Assembly (NCBI RefSeq): GCF_020360975.1
Contig: NW_025408689.1
Location: 1 to 64,000, forward strand
Source of the DNA: Hirsutella rhossiliensis
Taxonomy: Eukaryota; Ascomycota; Sordariomycetes; Hypocreales; Ophiocordycipitaceae
Direction: 5' to 3'
DNA: 64,000 bases
Shown: positions 18,738 through 31,315 of the stretch, in pieces
Layout of the letters: each line of letters begins with the position of its first letter
Position numbering within the stretch: the first letter of the stretch is position 1
Translations under genes and position numbers: made by a program
The notes under the pieces: generated by a model
The model's input: the letters and a program-made list of their open reading frames with translations, nothing else
Database searches by the model: none
Told to the model about the DNA's origin: nothing

Positions 18738-18985
18738 GGGTATATAAGGCGGCATCCCCCTTTTCCTCCTTCCTTTCCTTCTTCTCTTTCTTTAACTATA
18801 ATAGTAATAGTAATAAGTAAGTTCTACTTTACCTAAGGCATTAGTTCGTTCTTAGCTATATAAGCCGCTTTATTAATATATACTTATAGTAGTAGCTATA
18901 GTAGTAATAATAGCCTTAATAATAATAACTTTAACTAGTAAGTTCTCCGCCTTATAGAGCGGGAGGCCGTAATCCGTAATACTAA
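18738..18985 (+). repeat. Repeat X, copy 1 (TATA box plus pyrimidine-rich leader)
   Basis: It is alignable in the same orientation with 62,073-62,332. It begins with tatataagg, then a CT-rich tract and (taa)-rich blocks. Just upstream (about 18,690-18,725) an 8-bp inverted repeat aggttgcc / ggcaacct flanks a 15-bp loop. The layout is promoter- or LTR-like. Element type unresolved. Confidence 0.55.
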
Positions 18986-19960
18986 CTTCCGCGATAGATA
19001 TATCTACCCCCCCCTCCCCTACTTCCTTTTTCTTAGAGTATATAGAGTTATTCGTCGACGTTATACTAAGTATAGCCGACGACGGCTCCGCCGCTACCGC
19101 TACTCTTACCTATGCCCCCGCGACCGCGCCTACCGCCGCCGCCTCTACCTCTACTACGCTAGCCGCCCTTATATTGCCCTTCTATATAACGACGCTATCC
19201 CCGCCGCCGGCCGTAATACCTAGCCCCTCTACCTCTACCTCTACCTTTACTACCCCTATAAGTCCGCTACTTAGCGAGTATAGTAGCTATTTTCCGCTAA
19301 TTTCTTAAAGTATAAACGCTAAGTATAAGCTAGAGCTACCCGCGCGGCCCCCTATATATAGTACGCGTTATAGGAGCTCCCCTACGCTAACTAAGACGGG
19401 CGCCGCTATAGCGGTAGTTATTATTAATACGCGTATACCGGCCGCGCTTATAAGGCGGCGCCTCCTATCTTACTCGCTATAGCGTCGGCTTAGAAGGCTA
19501 ACGCGTATAGGTAGGTATAGGGGGCTACTAAGAAGCGCCTTATTACCGCCGCTGCCGCTTACTATAATCTCCGCGCCCTCGAGTACTAGGGCCTCGTCCT
19601 TAAGTAAGTTCCTCTCCTCTAGCTCTTTTACTTCCGCTACTAACTCTCCCGGTACTAAGAATACTACCTTTATCGCCTTATTGGCGGTCCCCTTAGCCGT
19701 GCCCGCCGCCGCCCCCGCCGCTACTATTAGCCGGGCCCCCCCTACTCCCGGAGCCCCTAGAGCCGCCGCTACTACCGACTAGCTCGTAGGCCTAGAGGGC
19801 CGCCTAAGCGCCTTAAAGAGCGCCGCCGCCGTTAATAAGGTAAAGGAGGATAATAAGGATAAGGATAAGGATAATAATAAGGATAAGGAGTAAGTCTAGG
19901 TAGTCTAAGGGCTCTACCTTAAAATAAACGCTATTTTTATCTCTACTTATATTATTATAC
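18986..19960 (+). pseudogene. Low-complexity Ser/Thr/Pro/Ala-rich reading frame, RIP-mutated
   Basis: The plus strand is largely open apart from TAA/TAG and reads runs of S, T, P and A (for example TATAPTAAASTSTTLAAL), later turning into a K/D/N repeat (about 19,840-19,890). GC-rich codons survive because they lack CA. It is directly downstream of repeat X copy 1, so it may be the first reading frame (gag-like) of that element. I do not recognise a domain. Confidence 0.35.
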
Positions 19961-20189
19961 TCGCGTTATTATAACTACTTACTTTACTTTACCTACTTTA
20001 TAGTCTTAGCTTAAGCTATTATTAGTAGTTTATTAGTTTATTATTCTTATTTATTATTTTAAATAAGGCTTTAAACTTATTAAGAGCTATAGTTCTTATA
20101 AACTTATATATAGGTTCTTATATAAGGTTAAGATACTCGCGCTACTTAATAAGGACCTCTTAGCGTTTCTCCTTACTAACCTTTTTCTA

Positions 20190-20540
20190 GCGCGCGGCCT
20201 ATATTTCTTTAACCTTAAACTTATCCTTTCTCTTTACCTTAATTATAGGCGGTTAAGCGTTTACTATTTTTTATTTAAGTAGTAAGTTAAAGGAGGCTCT
20301 ATAAAGAAGGTCTATATTAATCTTATTATAGACCCCTATTAAGAGACTATTAAGCTCTATAACCTATAAGCTAATAACCCTCTATACTATAAACTTTATA
20401 TATAGCTAGTTAAGCTTCTTTTTTAGCTATACCGACCTATAGTTATAGAGGTTTAGCTATACCTTATCTCTTACTATAAACCTATTTACTAGGGCCTTAG
20501 TCTTATTAGCGTGCCGCTCTTAATCGTATACCGCGGCGGC
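20190..20540 (-). pseudogene. Gypsy integrase C-terminal fragment, RIP-mutated
   Basis: The minus strand, read through stops, gives RDKV.LNLYNYRS, LKKKLN.LYIKFIV.RVIS and INIDLLYRASFN. These match the DKVWLNLKN..RPSKKLDWLHAKY..FHVDLLR pattern that closes fungal Ty3/gypsy integrases. It is a different, older element into which Gypsy A probably inserted. Confidence 0.6.
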
Positions 20541-20652
20541 TATTATAAATTAGTAATAATCTATAGTCTCTTATAGCTTTTATATAAATATAGAGGCGCG
20601 GCCCTTTAGTAATAAATTACTATACTATTCTACTACTACGTTTATAGTAAAG

Positions 20653-21102
20653 TATTACGACTATAGCTACTAAGCCGCTAATAGTCGACCGCGTTAAGTA
20701 TATAATATAGTCTAACGGATAAATAGTTAGTATAACTATCTAATAGATATAGGATCGAGGGGATCGTAGAGATCTAAGTAATCTAGGATTAATAGGATTA
20801 CTATACTCTATACGATCTAACGTTAGGGATTATAGCTAGGCCTATAATCTAAGGATAGTCTCTATAGGTATATATAGCTACCTACTTTTACTTCTTTAGA
20901 TAGATAGCTCTCTAGCTTTTAATATAGATTTTTATTACGATTCTATCTTTAATTTTAATTACCTAGTTATAGTCTATAGTCTATAACCTCTAACTTATTA
21001 CTAACGTAATATATATATTATTACTTAGACTACGCCCTATTGTATCTACTAATATAAACCCCTTAATAGGTTTATCCCTTAAGAATAATACTAGTTATTA
21101 TA
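20653..21102 (+). repeat. 5' LTR of Gypsy A
   Basis: 450 bp, starting tattacgac and ending gttattata. It pairs with 61,602-62,072 in the same orientation and with the reverse-oriented LTRs of Gypsy B at 32,049-32,497 and 52,026-58,642. The likely pre-RIP ends are TGT...ACA. Confidence 0.85.
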
Positions 21103-24100
21103 TATTAAAAGCTCTTATTTAGTATAATACCGCGTTACTCTAAGTAATATTATAACTATTAATATACCTATATAGTAAACTAGATTAACTAACTCTAGAG
21201 CTACTATATTGCCTTAGGATATAATACGCGAGATTATTACCCTTCGATATAAGGTATAGTTACTTAAGAATAAAGGAGGTAGTAAATAAGTTAAGGACCT
21301 TAGAGAAGTAGTTAAACTAAAATAGCTAGGACTATTCGATAGTACTTATAGTATACTTCGAGACTTTCTTACCTAACTTAAGGCTTACTACTAGTTATAC
21401 CCTATTAAACTCTTAGACTTAGTTAAAAGGTACTCTATATAAGAAATTATTTATTTAAAATAGTACTTACTTAGTTTAGACCTATTATAAGGGACTTTCT
21501 TAATAACTAACTAGTATAATAAGATAATAAAATAAATAAAGTCTTTATTAGTTTCTAAGGATTTAAAGAAGCTATTATAAAAGTATTTAAAATAACTAAT
21601 AAGGAATAAGAAGCTAAATAGAAACTCTAAGAACTTTAATAAAGGATCTTAGTATCGGATTATACTATAAAGTTCTATTAAGTTACCTTAAAGCTTAATT
21701 AAGATAATAAACCCCTTATATTACGATTTTATAATAAGCTTAAAGAAGAAGTTAAGGACGAGCTTTATAAGGAAAATCGACCTAATAACCTCTTAGACTA
21801 TATTACTATAGTAGTATAAATTAATAATAGATAGTATATATAATACTAAGAAAAAAAATAAGGAAAAGGAAACTAAAACCCTTTTTATAAGAATAACTTT
21901 AACTAACGCGCTAACTATAAAAAGAAGCGCGAAACTCTTATTACCTATACTTATATAACTAACCTAAGTAAGATAGATCTAAATATAATATAGAAAAGTA
22001 AAAGAAAGTATTTTAATTATAGGAAACTTAAATATTACTTTAAAGAATATAGATAACCTTATAAGGAGAAGAAAACCTATTAAGTACTAGCCTTAAAAGG
22101 TAAGAAATACTTAAATACTACTAATAAATAAGGACTAAAGTATAAACTCCTTAGTTAGACTATATACTATAACGATAAATATATAGTATACTTAAGCGAT
22201 AAGAATAGTATTAAATAGTTCTTAAAGCTATTAAAGAAGACCCTTATAATAATATAATAAAGGGATCTTAAAATATAAAAATAAGTTAAATTTATAGAAC
22301 TAAAATACCCTTATCTTAAAAAAGTCTTTTAAAACTAGATTAAGAGGAATAGTAAACGATTCTAGGAAGATATATAAAATAAAAATTAATAATAATAATA
22401 AGTAGTTTATAAATAATATAATAAGGAAGATATAAATATAGCTTTTATACTTACGAAACTTGAATAATAACCTAAAGAGGAAAAATAAAGTATTAATAAT
22501 ATAAGCTTTAAAGAATAAGAAATACTTAAAGAAATAAAAGATAAGAATAAACTTATACTACTACCCTTATTACTAAGGGAAAATACTATAATTAAAGAAT
22601 ACGCTTTATACTTTAAAGAATTTAAAGAAATACTTAAAATTAAAACTTAATAAATACCTTAAATTCTTATAGAAAACTAATAAGCTATATTAATTTAATA
22701 TTAACCGTTACTACGTAGAGGAGACTATACTATAGCTATTACTATAGTCGATACCTTTATAGCTTTATAATAAGAATAGTAACTATAAGGAAAATTTAAA
22801 GATAATCTATAAATACTACTTACTCATAAGTACTATAAGTATATTTTATAGATATTATACGTCTACCTAAATTATATAATATACTTTTAGATAAAGGTAT
22901 AATATAACGCCTTCCTAGTTAAGTTTAAAGGATAAGTACTTTTAAAACCCTACCTAAGTATAGAACTAAACTACTAGAAAATTAATTAACGCTACCTAAA
23001 CGACTAAGTTATATTATTAGAACCTAATTACGGTATACTACTTAAATACCGCGATAATTATAGTTTATTAATAAGATATCTTTTAAAGATATATAAAATC
23101 TATAAATACGCTAAAATAAAGGAATAGTATAATATTACTTACTTTAAGGTATTTAAACCCTTAATCTTTTAAAAACTTATATAATAAGTTAAATATAATA
23201 AAGAAAATTATAAAGAGTATATATACCTAAACTATAGAGTTTATAAATACGAAAAAGTATAAGTATAGTATAAATAATATAATAGTATATTAAAAGATTA
23301 TCAGTAATATATATAAAGGCTATAAGCTATATTTAACTAAGTAAGAATTAATATAGAAATACTATATATAAAATAAAAAGACGCTAAATAAAAACTTAAC
23401 CTTTAGTATAAAAATAAATAAAATTATAAAGTATAGTATATAATTAACTACGAAGTAGTATAATATAAATAATATAGCGTTAAGAAATAAGAAATCTTTA
23501 ATTAGCTATAAGAAATTAGTCTCTTAAGCCTTAATATAATACTATATAACGAAAATATAAAGAAACGATATTAATAATAAATCGAAGAAGAATACCTAAA
23601 TAAAATAAATAAGGACTAAGTAAAAAATAAGGTACGCTATCTATAAAAGGGCTATAGACTAGCATAATATAATAAGATCTAAGGACCTTATATATAGTAA
23701 TAGTAAGCTATAGTAACTAAATAGTATTAGATATTTAAATCGCAGGATATTATATATATATACTTTTAGACTATAGTATAATAGGTAAATACAATTTATT
23801 TAAAGTCGTTAATTATTACTAACTTATATAAAGATATAAGAAAGATCTATATAAATATATAAATATTAAAAGAAAGGCCTTTAACTATAATAATAGAATT
23901 ATTAATATAGAGATTAATTACCTTAATATTAATATCTAGGGCTATAATAAATAAGTTAACCTTAATATTATAGATATTAAAAAATATAACCTTATATTAA
24001 GACTTCTATACTTATAGGAGAGTAACTTACTAATTAACTAGAAAACTAGCTAGCTATATTAAAATAAAAATATAAGTTTCTAAAACTAATAGATTTAAAA

Positions 24101-25150
24101 GAAAGTAAAATTTTATAATAATTTAGCTATTAAATAAGATAAAAAGAATACCTATTTAAGTAAATTATTATAGGCTTTAGTAATATAAACGAAAATAGTA
24201 ACTAAACTAATAGATATAATAAAATTAACTAATAAGACCTATATACTAACTAATATAGCTATATAACCTAGTATCTAATATAAATAGAATAAAGGATATA
24301 ATATAAAGATTTAAAGAGTTATTACTACTTTAAGGAAAGACCTTAAATAAATTAATAAAGAGCTTAAGTTAAGAGAAACTAGCTTTTAAAAGAAAGAATA
24401 AAGCCTATAAAATAAAATAAAGAATATCCTTTAAGAATACTAGAAATATAATAAACTCTTTAAAGAAGAACTTAAGATAAGGTTACTTAAATATAGCTAA
24501 TAAGACTATAAAATTTATCTTAAGGATAGAATAACGCTAACGTTCTATAAGATTTATAACTTAAATAAAAAGTAACTATAAATGCTATACGACTACCTTA
24601 ATAAGAATCTATAAAAGGGATATATATAAACGTTAATATCTAAAATAAGCTACCTAGTTATATTTATTTTAAAGAAAAACGGTAAGCTATAACTAGTTAT
24701 TAACTATAAACGCTTAAACGATATTATAATAAAGGACCGAATACTATTACTACTTATATCGTATAAGATTAACTATATAGTAAAAAATAGTTTATAGCCC
24801 TTAACCTTAAAGGCACCTATAACTTAATATATATAAAAAGGGATATAAATAAATATAGGCTTTAAAATAAAATTCGGACTATTTAAATATCTAGTAATAC
24901 TATTTAAACTTATAAATATACTAGCTACCTTTTAATAGATAATTAATAATATCCTATATAAATACTTAGATATCTTTATAGTAGTATACCTAGATAATAT
25001 CCTAATCTTCTTAGATACCTTAGAAAAATATAAAGAATACGTCTATAAGGTACTCCGCGTACTTTAAAATATAAAGTTACTAGTTAAACTAAAGAAAAGT
25101 AAGTTTTATATATAGGAAGTAAACTTCCTTAGATATATAATCTTACTAAG
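21103..25150 (+). pseudogene. Gypsy A gag, protease and first part of reverse transcriptase
   Basis: Almost all breaks are TAA/TAG at former Gln codons. The gag region is about 21,300-22,250, with a knuckle remnant KYFNYRKLKYYFKEYRQ at about 22,010-22,060 whose Cys codons now read Tyr. Reverse transcriptase follows at about 24,540-25,150: YNLNKKQLQMLYDYL, SYLVIFILKKNGKLQLVINYKRLND, GFKTKFGLFKYLVIL and VVYLDNILIFL, where Asn replaces the second Asp of YxDD. Copia-1 interrupts just after NFLRYIIL. Confidence 0.8.
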
Positions 25151-25352
25151 TGTGGGTAGGCACCTGCGGCAGCTGCTGCAATGAGACGGTACTAGGGTTA
25201 ACCTGTGATGTTGTATTCGTCTTGATTCTCTATCTAAGGAGGCAGAGGCCAGCGTGGAGAAAGGGGGCACGCTGCCCTCAGCCGCACACGTGACCGTACG
25301 GGTCACGTGCCAACCATGGTTGGTCACACCACTAGATAGATACATTCCTACA
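25151..25352 (-). repeat. Copia-1 LTR (3' LTR in coding sense)
   Basis: Begins tgtgggtagg and ends cattcctaca. It contains two CACGTG boxes in an inverted pair (25,287-25,309) and a perfect 14-bp palindrome CCAACCATGGTTGG (25,310-25,323), conserved in all four Copia LTRs here. A purine tract (aaaagaagag, minus strand) lies about 10-20 bp inside. Confidence 0.95.
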
Positions 25353-25566
25353 CAGGCAACTCTTCTTTTGCTGTGAGAAGCACAGCAACACCTTGAACAG
25401 GTCTAAAGGATAGTAGCGTTAAGGCCGTGAAGGAATGTGCCGTGAGGGCGTGTGTCATTATTGCCAAAAGTGGGTCCGACGTCTTGTTCTTAGCTGTAGA
25501 TATCTGGGAAGAAGTGAAGGGTCTTCCTGATAGGAGCAATCATTTGATCATAGGTATAAGGAGCGG

Positions 25567-26340
25567 TTAGGAACGTTGTACGTATCCTTCGACTCGAATT
25601 GTCAGACTATTGGTATCGATGAAGCGTTCCAGGGCTCGGTTTGGTGATGCTTTCGTCATTGCATCTGCTGGGTTGTCTGCGCCGTTGATCCAACGAATAT
25701 CTGTTATCTCTCTCTTCTCGTATGACTGGCGAAGGGCCATGATATCAATCATCAATCGTTTTCCTTCGTCGTACCGAGCTTGACTAGGCATTCGTAGAGA
25801 GTACGAATCCGTACAGACGATGAGAGGGATAGGAGGAAGGTTGAGTCGTTCCGTAATTATCTTCATAGTCATCGCAAGGGAGATGCCTATGTCGAATCCG
25901 TTGGCCATACCGTAGATCTCTGATGCTAGGACGCTACGGGTAACACGTTTGCACTTTGTTGAACTCCAGTGTACGATGTTACCACTAATCTCGAACTGTT
26001 TTTCTTTGTGGTTTGTCTCGTTAACGAGGGCAATGACGAATCCTAGTTGGGAGGATAAGTCCTTGTTGTTTGCGAAAGAACCATCGGTGAAAACCATCAG
26101 CTTTGCAGTAGCTAGATCAATTGGTTTGTACGTGAGGCCACGTAGTTGGTGATCCATTTGCCATTGCAGTCGCTTGTTCAAAATTGCGTAATCTTTATCC
26201 TCAGGGGTCTGTACTTGGGCGGCGACTGAAACATCGAAAGAAGCTTCCGGTTGAGCAATTGAAGCAATGTATGAGGCTCGCGCTCGTTCCTCAACGTAGC
26301 GCTGGTGACGATCAATTGCTTTAGGGTCAATGGTGGTCAT
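25567..26340 (-). CDS. Copia-1 RNase H domain (end of pol)
   Basis: An open frame of 257 aa from the end of the polyprotein. The four acidic active-site positions are visible: VFTDGSF, LASEIYG, VCTDSYS and GADNPADAMTK. The latter part matches the copia RNase H signature around 'ADxxTK'. The ATG is only the first Met after a frame break; it is not a natural gene start. In Copia-2 the same frame is cut in two by a single-base deletion (gagagggata against gagaggata). Confidence 0.85.
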   Translation of the reverse strand: MTTIDPKAIDRHQRYVEERARASYIASIAQPEASFDVSVAAQVQTPEDKDYAILNKRLQWQMDHQLRGLTYKPIDLATAKLMVFTDGSFANNKDLSSQLGFVIALVNETNHKEKQFEISGNIVHWSSTKCKRVTRSVLASEIYGMANGFDIGISLAMTMKIITERLNLPPIPLIVCTDSYSLRMPSQARYDEGKRLMIDIMALRQSYEKREITDIRWINGADNPADAMTKASPNRALERFIDTNSLTIRVEGYVQRS

Positions 26341-26342
26341 TT

Positions 26343-27200
26343 AGCTGCTTGTCCCTTCTGTTGAAGTAAAGGATCCTTTCTTAAGGGTTATTATTCAGCA
26401 ACGTCAGTCTTGCACCATTAAAGTCAACCGTTGTTCCGTATGTGATGTCAGTCTTGGGCTTGGAACGAAATTCTGCCTTTGTAGCTCTTCTTCTTCACGG
26501 GTAGAAAAGTTGTTCGTTCCAAGGATGAGGGTGTCATCAGTTTGCATTCCAACAATACCGAGCGTGTCAGGGCCAGTATTCGAAATCAGTAGGCAGGAGT
26601 CATAGGTGGAGGTAGACATATCCAGCTTTTCGAGGTGATGCTGCTGATATGTGCGGAACCAATGGACTCCGGCTTCTGCGATACCGTACAGGGCTTAATA
26701 ACACGAATAATTGTTCCGTTAGGTATTTGCCTTGTAGTTCCGTGGGCAAATACGTAAGAATGGTCCGGAAAGCTTGGTCTGGGATTGCGGGTATGCCTGA
26801 GTGATATCACGGAGGAGAGGGTTATGCCGTAGTTTTGAAGAAGTCCGGGGCAATAGCGAGGATGAGTCTCTGGCTAACGCGTTGAATTGTCGGAGATTGC
26901 GTCAGGAGGGTGGTCTTCTCAAAGTCGTTATGTCCTTGAATAACAAGTCGAGACTTTTCGTAGGGCTTAGTGTTGATTCCTTTGACTTCACGAACCATTC
27001 GAGAGCGAAAGATTCTATAGTTTCCATGACTCATTTGATCGTATCGTTCAAATTGGAATACACCGCGGCCAACGAGGTCAGTAATCTCTTTGTTATCGGA
27101 TTCTTCGAAGGGGTCACCAGGAGAGGTGATTATGCCATCAGACCGTAGCTTGAGGAAAGAGCTTGTGCATCTTCCTCCTTTTGGGTCAAGAAGCTCTGGT
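26343..27200 (-). pseudogene. Copia-1 reverse transcriptase, frameshifted
   Basis: Pieces in three frames give the copia RT order: SRLVIQGHNDFEKTTLLTQS (about 26,870-26,960), LRDITQAYPQS, IIRVIKP.YGIAEAG, and the catalytic MQTDDTLILG (about 26,520-26,550), a fungal-copia variant of YVDD. Single-base indels, for example in gggctta at about 26,686 (four G in Copia-2), shift the frame. Confidence 0.8.
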
Positions 27201-27329
27201 CTACGGCTTGGGCCATCATGATCAAATCCTTTGGCTTGTTCTTTGATCCTGGTGGGCGTCCTCTGCGGGGGCGGGGTTCGGGTCGGGCAGGCAGGTCCGT
27301 TAGGGTCTTAACGGGGTCTTGAGCCGGTT

Positions 27330-28600
27330 GTTCATTAAGATCTGAACGAATGCCTGAGGGTCTGTGTCGTGTGTAGGGTCGGAAAGAGTGGTATCATCAC
27401 GCAGATACGGTTGTACAAGGGTCGATCGAAAGACTTGGGGCCGTTGACTGTGTCAATGGTGATGTTATGGGTATCAATCGATGCAATCTTGAAGGGTCCT
27501 TGCCAACCGTCTTTCTCTCTCAAACGCGAACTTCACTTTGCAGCGGGAGGATAGCACTTCTGTCGTGCTCGGGCCGTTGCGTGCATGGAGGGCATCCTTA
27601 ACTCGTCTTTCTGCCGAGAGTTGGCGGAGCATTTTCATCGCTTTCTGCATAGCTTCCGATCTTTTGAGGGTAGAAGCGGAAGGGGCGAGTCTGTAGATAC
27701 GCGAGGGTATGCGCCGAAAACAAGCAACGTAGGCACAAGACCGTCAGGTCCTGCCGTATCATTGATTGCTTTAACAGCCATTTGAAGGACTGTTTCGGCG
27801 GAAGTGGTGTGGCCAATCTCAGCATGGAGGATGTTAAAGGCGCGTCGGAGGGTGCGTGATAGCGTTCAATCTTTCCAATGGACCAATGCGTCTCAACAGG
27901 TACTTGAGAGCATTTGATTCCCATAATCTTTGCTTCGTTCCGGAATTCGAGAGAAGCAAAGTTAGTTCCTGCATCATGACGGAGGGTATCAGGAGGTCCA
28001 AGATACGTGTCGATCCAGAGGGTCCGGAGGGTCTCCCATGTATCTTTAGCTGACATTGACGGTAAAAATCTGGCTCCTTGGAAAGCAGTAGCTGAGTCCA
28101 CAACGTGTAGAACAGGGCGTTGTGGTGTTCCTAGGTGCATCACATCAACGATGATTTCGTAGTTGAACTCTTGATCATCGTTAAGGGTGAACTTGAAGCG
28201 GCGTGGGGCTTGTGAGTGCATTTGACAGTGGTGACAGAACTTAGAGATAGTCTCTAATGTGTCTATCGAGACGTCACTGTGCCCGGCTTGCTTCAAGAGG
28301 TGATGGAGCCTAGGGACTGCTGGGTGTCCAAAGCGTCGGTGAAGTGTACGAATCTCTGTTTCCGTAAGAAACGAGATGGACTCTTCATCTTTCGTAAGGA
28401 AGAACCAGGGATGTCCCCATTTGCGTACGACTGGAATGCTTGTAGGGCGATTAGTACAATGATTAGTACAATTGATGGTATCTGTGATGTTGTTGAAATA
28501 GATACCAAGCCGGTCCATATCAGCAAGGCAGAGCAAAAGGAGTTGGGGTTTGAAGGACGTGGAACGTGATCCTTCCGAGGGTGTGTTAAGGGCGACTGTG
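27330..28600 (-). pseudogene. Copia-1 integrase
   Basis: HHCC zinc-binding part: LHRRFGHPAVPRLHHLL...FCHHCQMH. Catalytic core D-D-E: IIVDVMHLGT, LRHDAGTNFAS and WSIGKIERYH, in one open frame over most of 27,598-28,536. The C-terminal part (GWQGPFKIASIDTHN...YNRI) follows in another frame at 27,335-27,523. The core residues are intact. Confidence 0.85.
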
Positions 28601-30898
28601 CCGAGGAGTGGATGGCGTCGCTGTTGCCGAATTTGATGGAGGCCTGGCCGGATGTGGAGCTGTCGAGAGCTACAGAAGGGTCTTCTCGTTGTAGGGCGAT
28701 GTACTGAGAGTATCCTGCTGTGGAAAATGTTGCTGCACCTGTGTCGATCATGATACCTTGGAATCTATCCCTTGAATAGCGATCTTCAATAATAAATTGC
28801 GAGGCTGGAACAACGGTTTGATCCGTCTGATAGACGTCTTCTCCTGTGATCAAATGATTGAATGCCTGTTGACAGAGCATTTGGCTTGCTTGCCATTGTT
28901 CCGGGTGATCGTTGGTGCTATTGTCATGTTCTTCCCATGTATCTTCAGTGTCATCAAAGCTGCTCATCTCATGACCTTCGTAGTCTAGAATATAGCCTCC
29001 GATGTCCGTGAGTTGTACACCTATGAAGTGACATTGAGTGATATGTTGGTCCTTGGCCTTTTGCCGTTCATCCGTAGAGTGTTTAGTTGACCAACAGCCT
29101 TCTTGTCCACAAACAAAACACTTCTTCGTCCAGTTTCGGTTACTGTAGCTATGATTGTAGTTACTACGGCTTTGAGGCCGGTAGTTTCCACGGTTGTAGC
29201 TTTGTCTGTATCCGCGGCTGGGTCGTTGACCTGAATATCCGTATCTACCTCGAGAGCGGTTGTTATTGTATCGACGGTCGAGGTAGTACTGATGGTGTGG
29301 ATCGTTATGATCAAATGATCCAGCAAAGTCAAGGGGAAATTGAGAAGTTGTTATGAGGGCAAGATGGGTTTCAACGGATGCACGAAGATCTGCAAGAAGG
29401 TGCTCGACGTTATCGGCGGGGTTTTAAAAAGGGGATTGGGGGTTGGGGGCTCCCCCGCATGCTTTTATAAACGTTGTACGCAGGAGAAGGGGTCAAGGGC
29501 TCGTTGGCAGAGCTGAAGCTTATCAAAGAGGGTTTGAAGCACTTCGTGGGGTCTTCGAAGCATCTTGGGCACGGATGGAGTTAAAGGTTATTGTTGTCCA
29601 GTCAGTATGGTAGTGGACATGGTTGACTTCCGTGTCAAAGTGTTGTTTGAAGATATCATACGCTTGTCGGAACGTCGTAGCCCATGTGATCTTATCAAGA
29701 TAGAATCTTTGGGCTCTTCCATCAAGGATCCGGGGAAAGAGTGCGTGAAATTGTGACGGTTTCACTTGGATATGAGAGCAGTTGCTTAAGAAGAGGCGGA
29801 GCTTATCATCAAGGAGATCGTACGGCTCTCCTGTGTAGTTCCGATCTTTGTTCCAGGTCTTCATAAACTTCTGCTGGATGTCGCTATCGACGATAGCGTT
29901 CGGGATGTTATCCGGGGGGAGTTTCATGTATTCTCCAAAGGTTGCAGGGCCGGATAAGTGTTCGGGGATGGGGTTGGTGACGGGTTGGACGAGATCGGGG
30001 TTCTGGAAGCGGTAGGAAGTCGGATGAATAGTAAGAGAGGTCGGAGCAGGTTTATCTTGGATAGTCGGAGCAGGAGTAGGTGCGTTAGGAGGGCTCGTTA
30101 GGGTCTTAATAGGTTGTGGTTCGTTAAGACCTTGATGAGGTGCTGCTAAGGGCGTAACTGATGGTGAAGGAGGTTGAGACGGATGGGGATTAGTGGAAGC
30201 ATTTGATCCTAGTAATGCTGTCTGCCTCCTGAAGGCAGCAGTCCTCTCATCAAACACCATCTCCGTAAACTCCTGCTCTGGCCAGGTTTGTGGGTTCTCG
30301 ATAGTTTGTAATATGAGAAATTGTGTTGCGAATTTCCCCCTTTGTGAACCTGTGTAGATACCTCTTTTCCTTAGTAGTTTCCTGAGGGCTCTCTTGTATT
30401 CATTCGGGCGCGGTCCCATGTGTCTTCGGTCCATTCTTCAAAATGCTGTTGGAAGTAACCAAGGAGGTCGTATCCTTGATCACTGCCAGATTGAACGATG
30501 AATATGAACTTTGCCACATATGTCGTTACTGCGATCTTGTCCTTTTCGTCGTGTGTGATATCGTTGTCCCAAAGGTCGATATTAATTTGTCGGAATGCGG
30601 ATGCTTGGATGTCTAGTGCCTGCATCTGGTCGCATATTTCTTCGAGCTGGGCTTCTGGGGACATAGCTCGGGCGGTCGGGGCTATCGTGATCAAATGAAT
30701 GAGACGATGTGGGGTTCGTATTGGTCTCTTCGTATACGAGTTGTCGCTAATAGGAGGTCGAGCGTCGCGTACTAAGTAGGTCGTTCGCGGCCAGACTGAA
30801 CTGACGGGGATCTTGCTACTTAACGTCAAGGGTCGAACGTTCTTACTAGTTGTTTGCGATGTGGTCGCCTGTCGATTCCGGTGCTCACGGCTAGGCAA
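28600..30898 (-). pseudogene. Copia-1 gag, zinc knuckle and protease
   Basis: Gag starts near 30,898 (MPSREHRNRQ) and changes frame in the overlap 30,371-30,434 into a Pro-rich 303-aa part ending at 29,523. An Arg/Tyr/Asn-rich tail and a knuckle CFVCGQEGCWSTKH (CX2CX4CX4H, about 29,085-29,130) follow with no ATG. The protease motif IMIDTGAATFS is at about 28,730-28,750 in an open frame 28,293-28,967. The frame change at 30,400 could be decay or a recoding site; Copia-2 breaks slightly earlier. Confidence 0.75.
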
Positions 30899-31109
30899 AC
30901 TAGCGGGCGATCGTAATCAACAGTTGGAAGGACTCTCGCGCGGCTGGGCAAACCAGCGGGAGATTCCTTGTTCTTAGCACAAATAACCTTCTTCTGAGCG
31001 CTACTCAGGGCCACAGTAAAGTGACGCGGACTATAGCACCTTCGAAGGTTGAGGAATTTGTCTCTTCTACTTAGCTGTCTGTGACGGGCGTGGGCCGGTC
31101 ACTGATCAG

Positions 31110-31310
31110 TGTGGTAGGCACCTGCGGCAGCTGCTGCAATGAGACGGTACTAGGGTTAACCTGTGATGTTGTATTCGTCTTGATTCTCTATCTAAGGAGG
31201 CAGAGGCCAGCGTGGAGAAAGGGGGCACGCTGCCCTCAGCCGCACACGTGACCGTACGGGTCACGTGCCAACCATGGTTGGTCACACCACTAGATAGATA
31301 CATTCCTACA
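31110..31310 (-). repeat. Copia-1 LTR (5' LTR in coding sense)
   Basis: 201 bp, one base shorter than its partner. The primer-binding site should be just inside (minus strand ctgatcagtgaccggcccac); I cannot assign the tRNA. Confidence 0.95.
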
Positions 31311-31315
31311 CTAAG

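Larger units (their letters stand above)
25151..31310 (-). mobile_element. Copia-1: Ty1/copia LTR retrotransposon, not RIP-mutated
   Basis: 6,160 bp with 202- and 201-bp LTRs that differ by one base (ggg/gg near the end), flanked by the 5-bp TSD ctaag (25,146-25,150 and 31,311-31,315). Read on the minus strand the order is gag, protease, integrase, RT, RNase H, which defines Ty1/copia. CA/TG content is normal, unlike the host DNA. Single-base indels break the frames, so this copy looks non-autonomous unless they are assembly errors. Confidence 0.95.

Noticed and set aside
29021..29332. Thr/Ile-rich 103-aa open frame (and its copy at 56,046)
   Set aside because: It is a shadow frame; another frame of the same strand encodes the Arg/Tyr-rich gag tail and the zinc knuckle.
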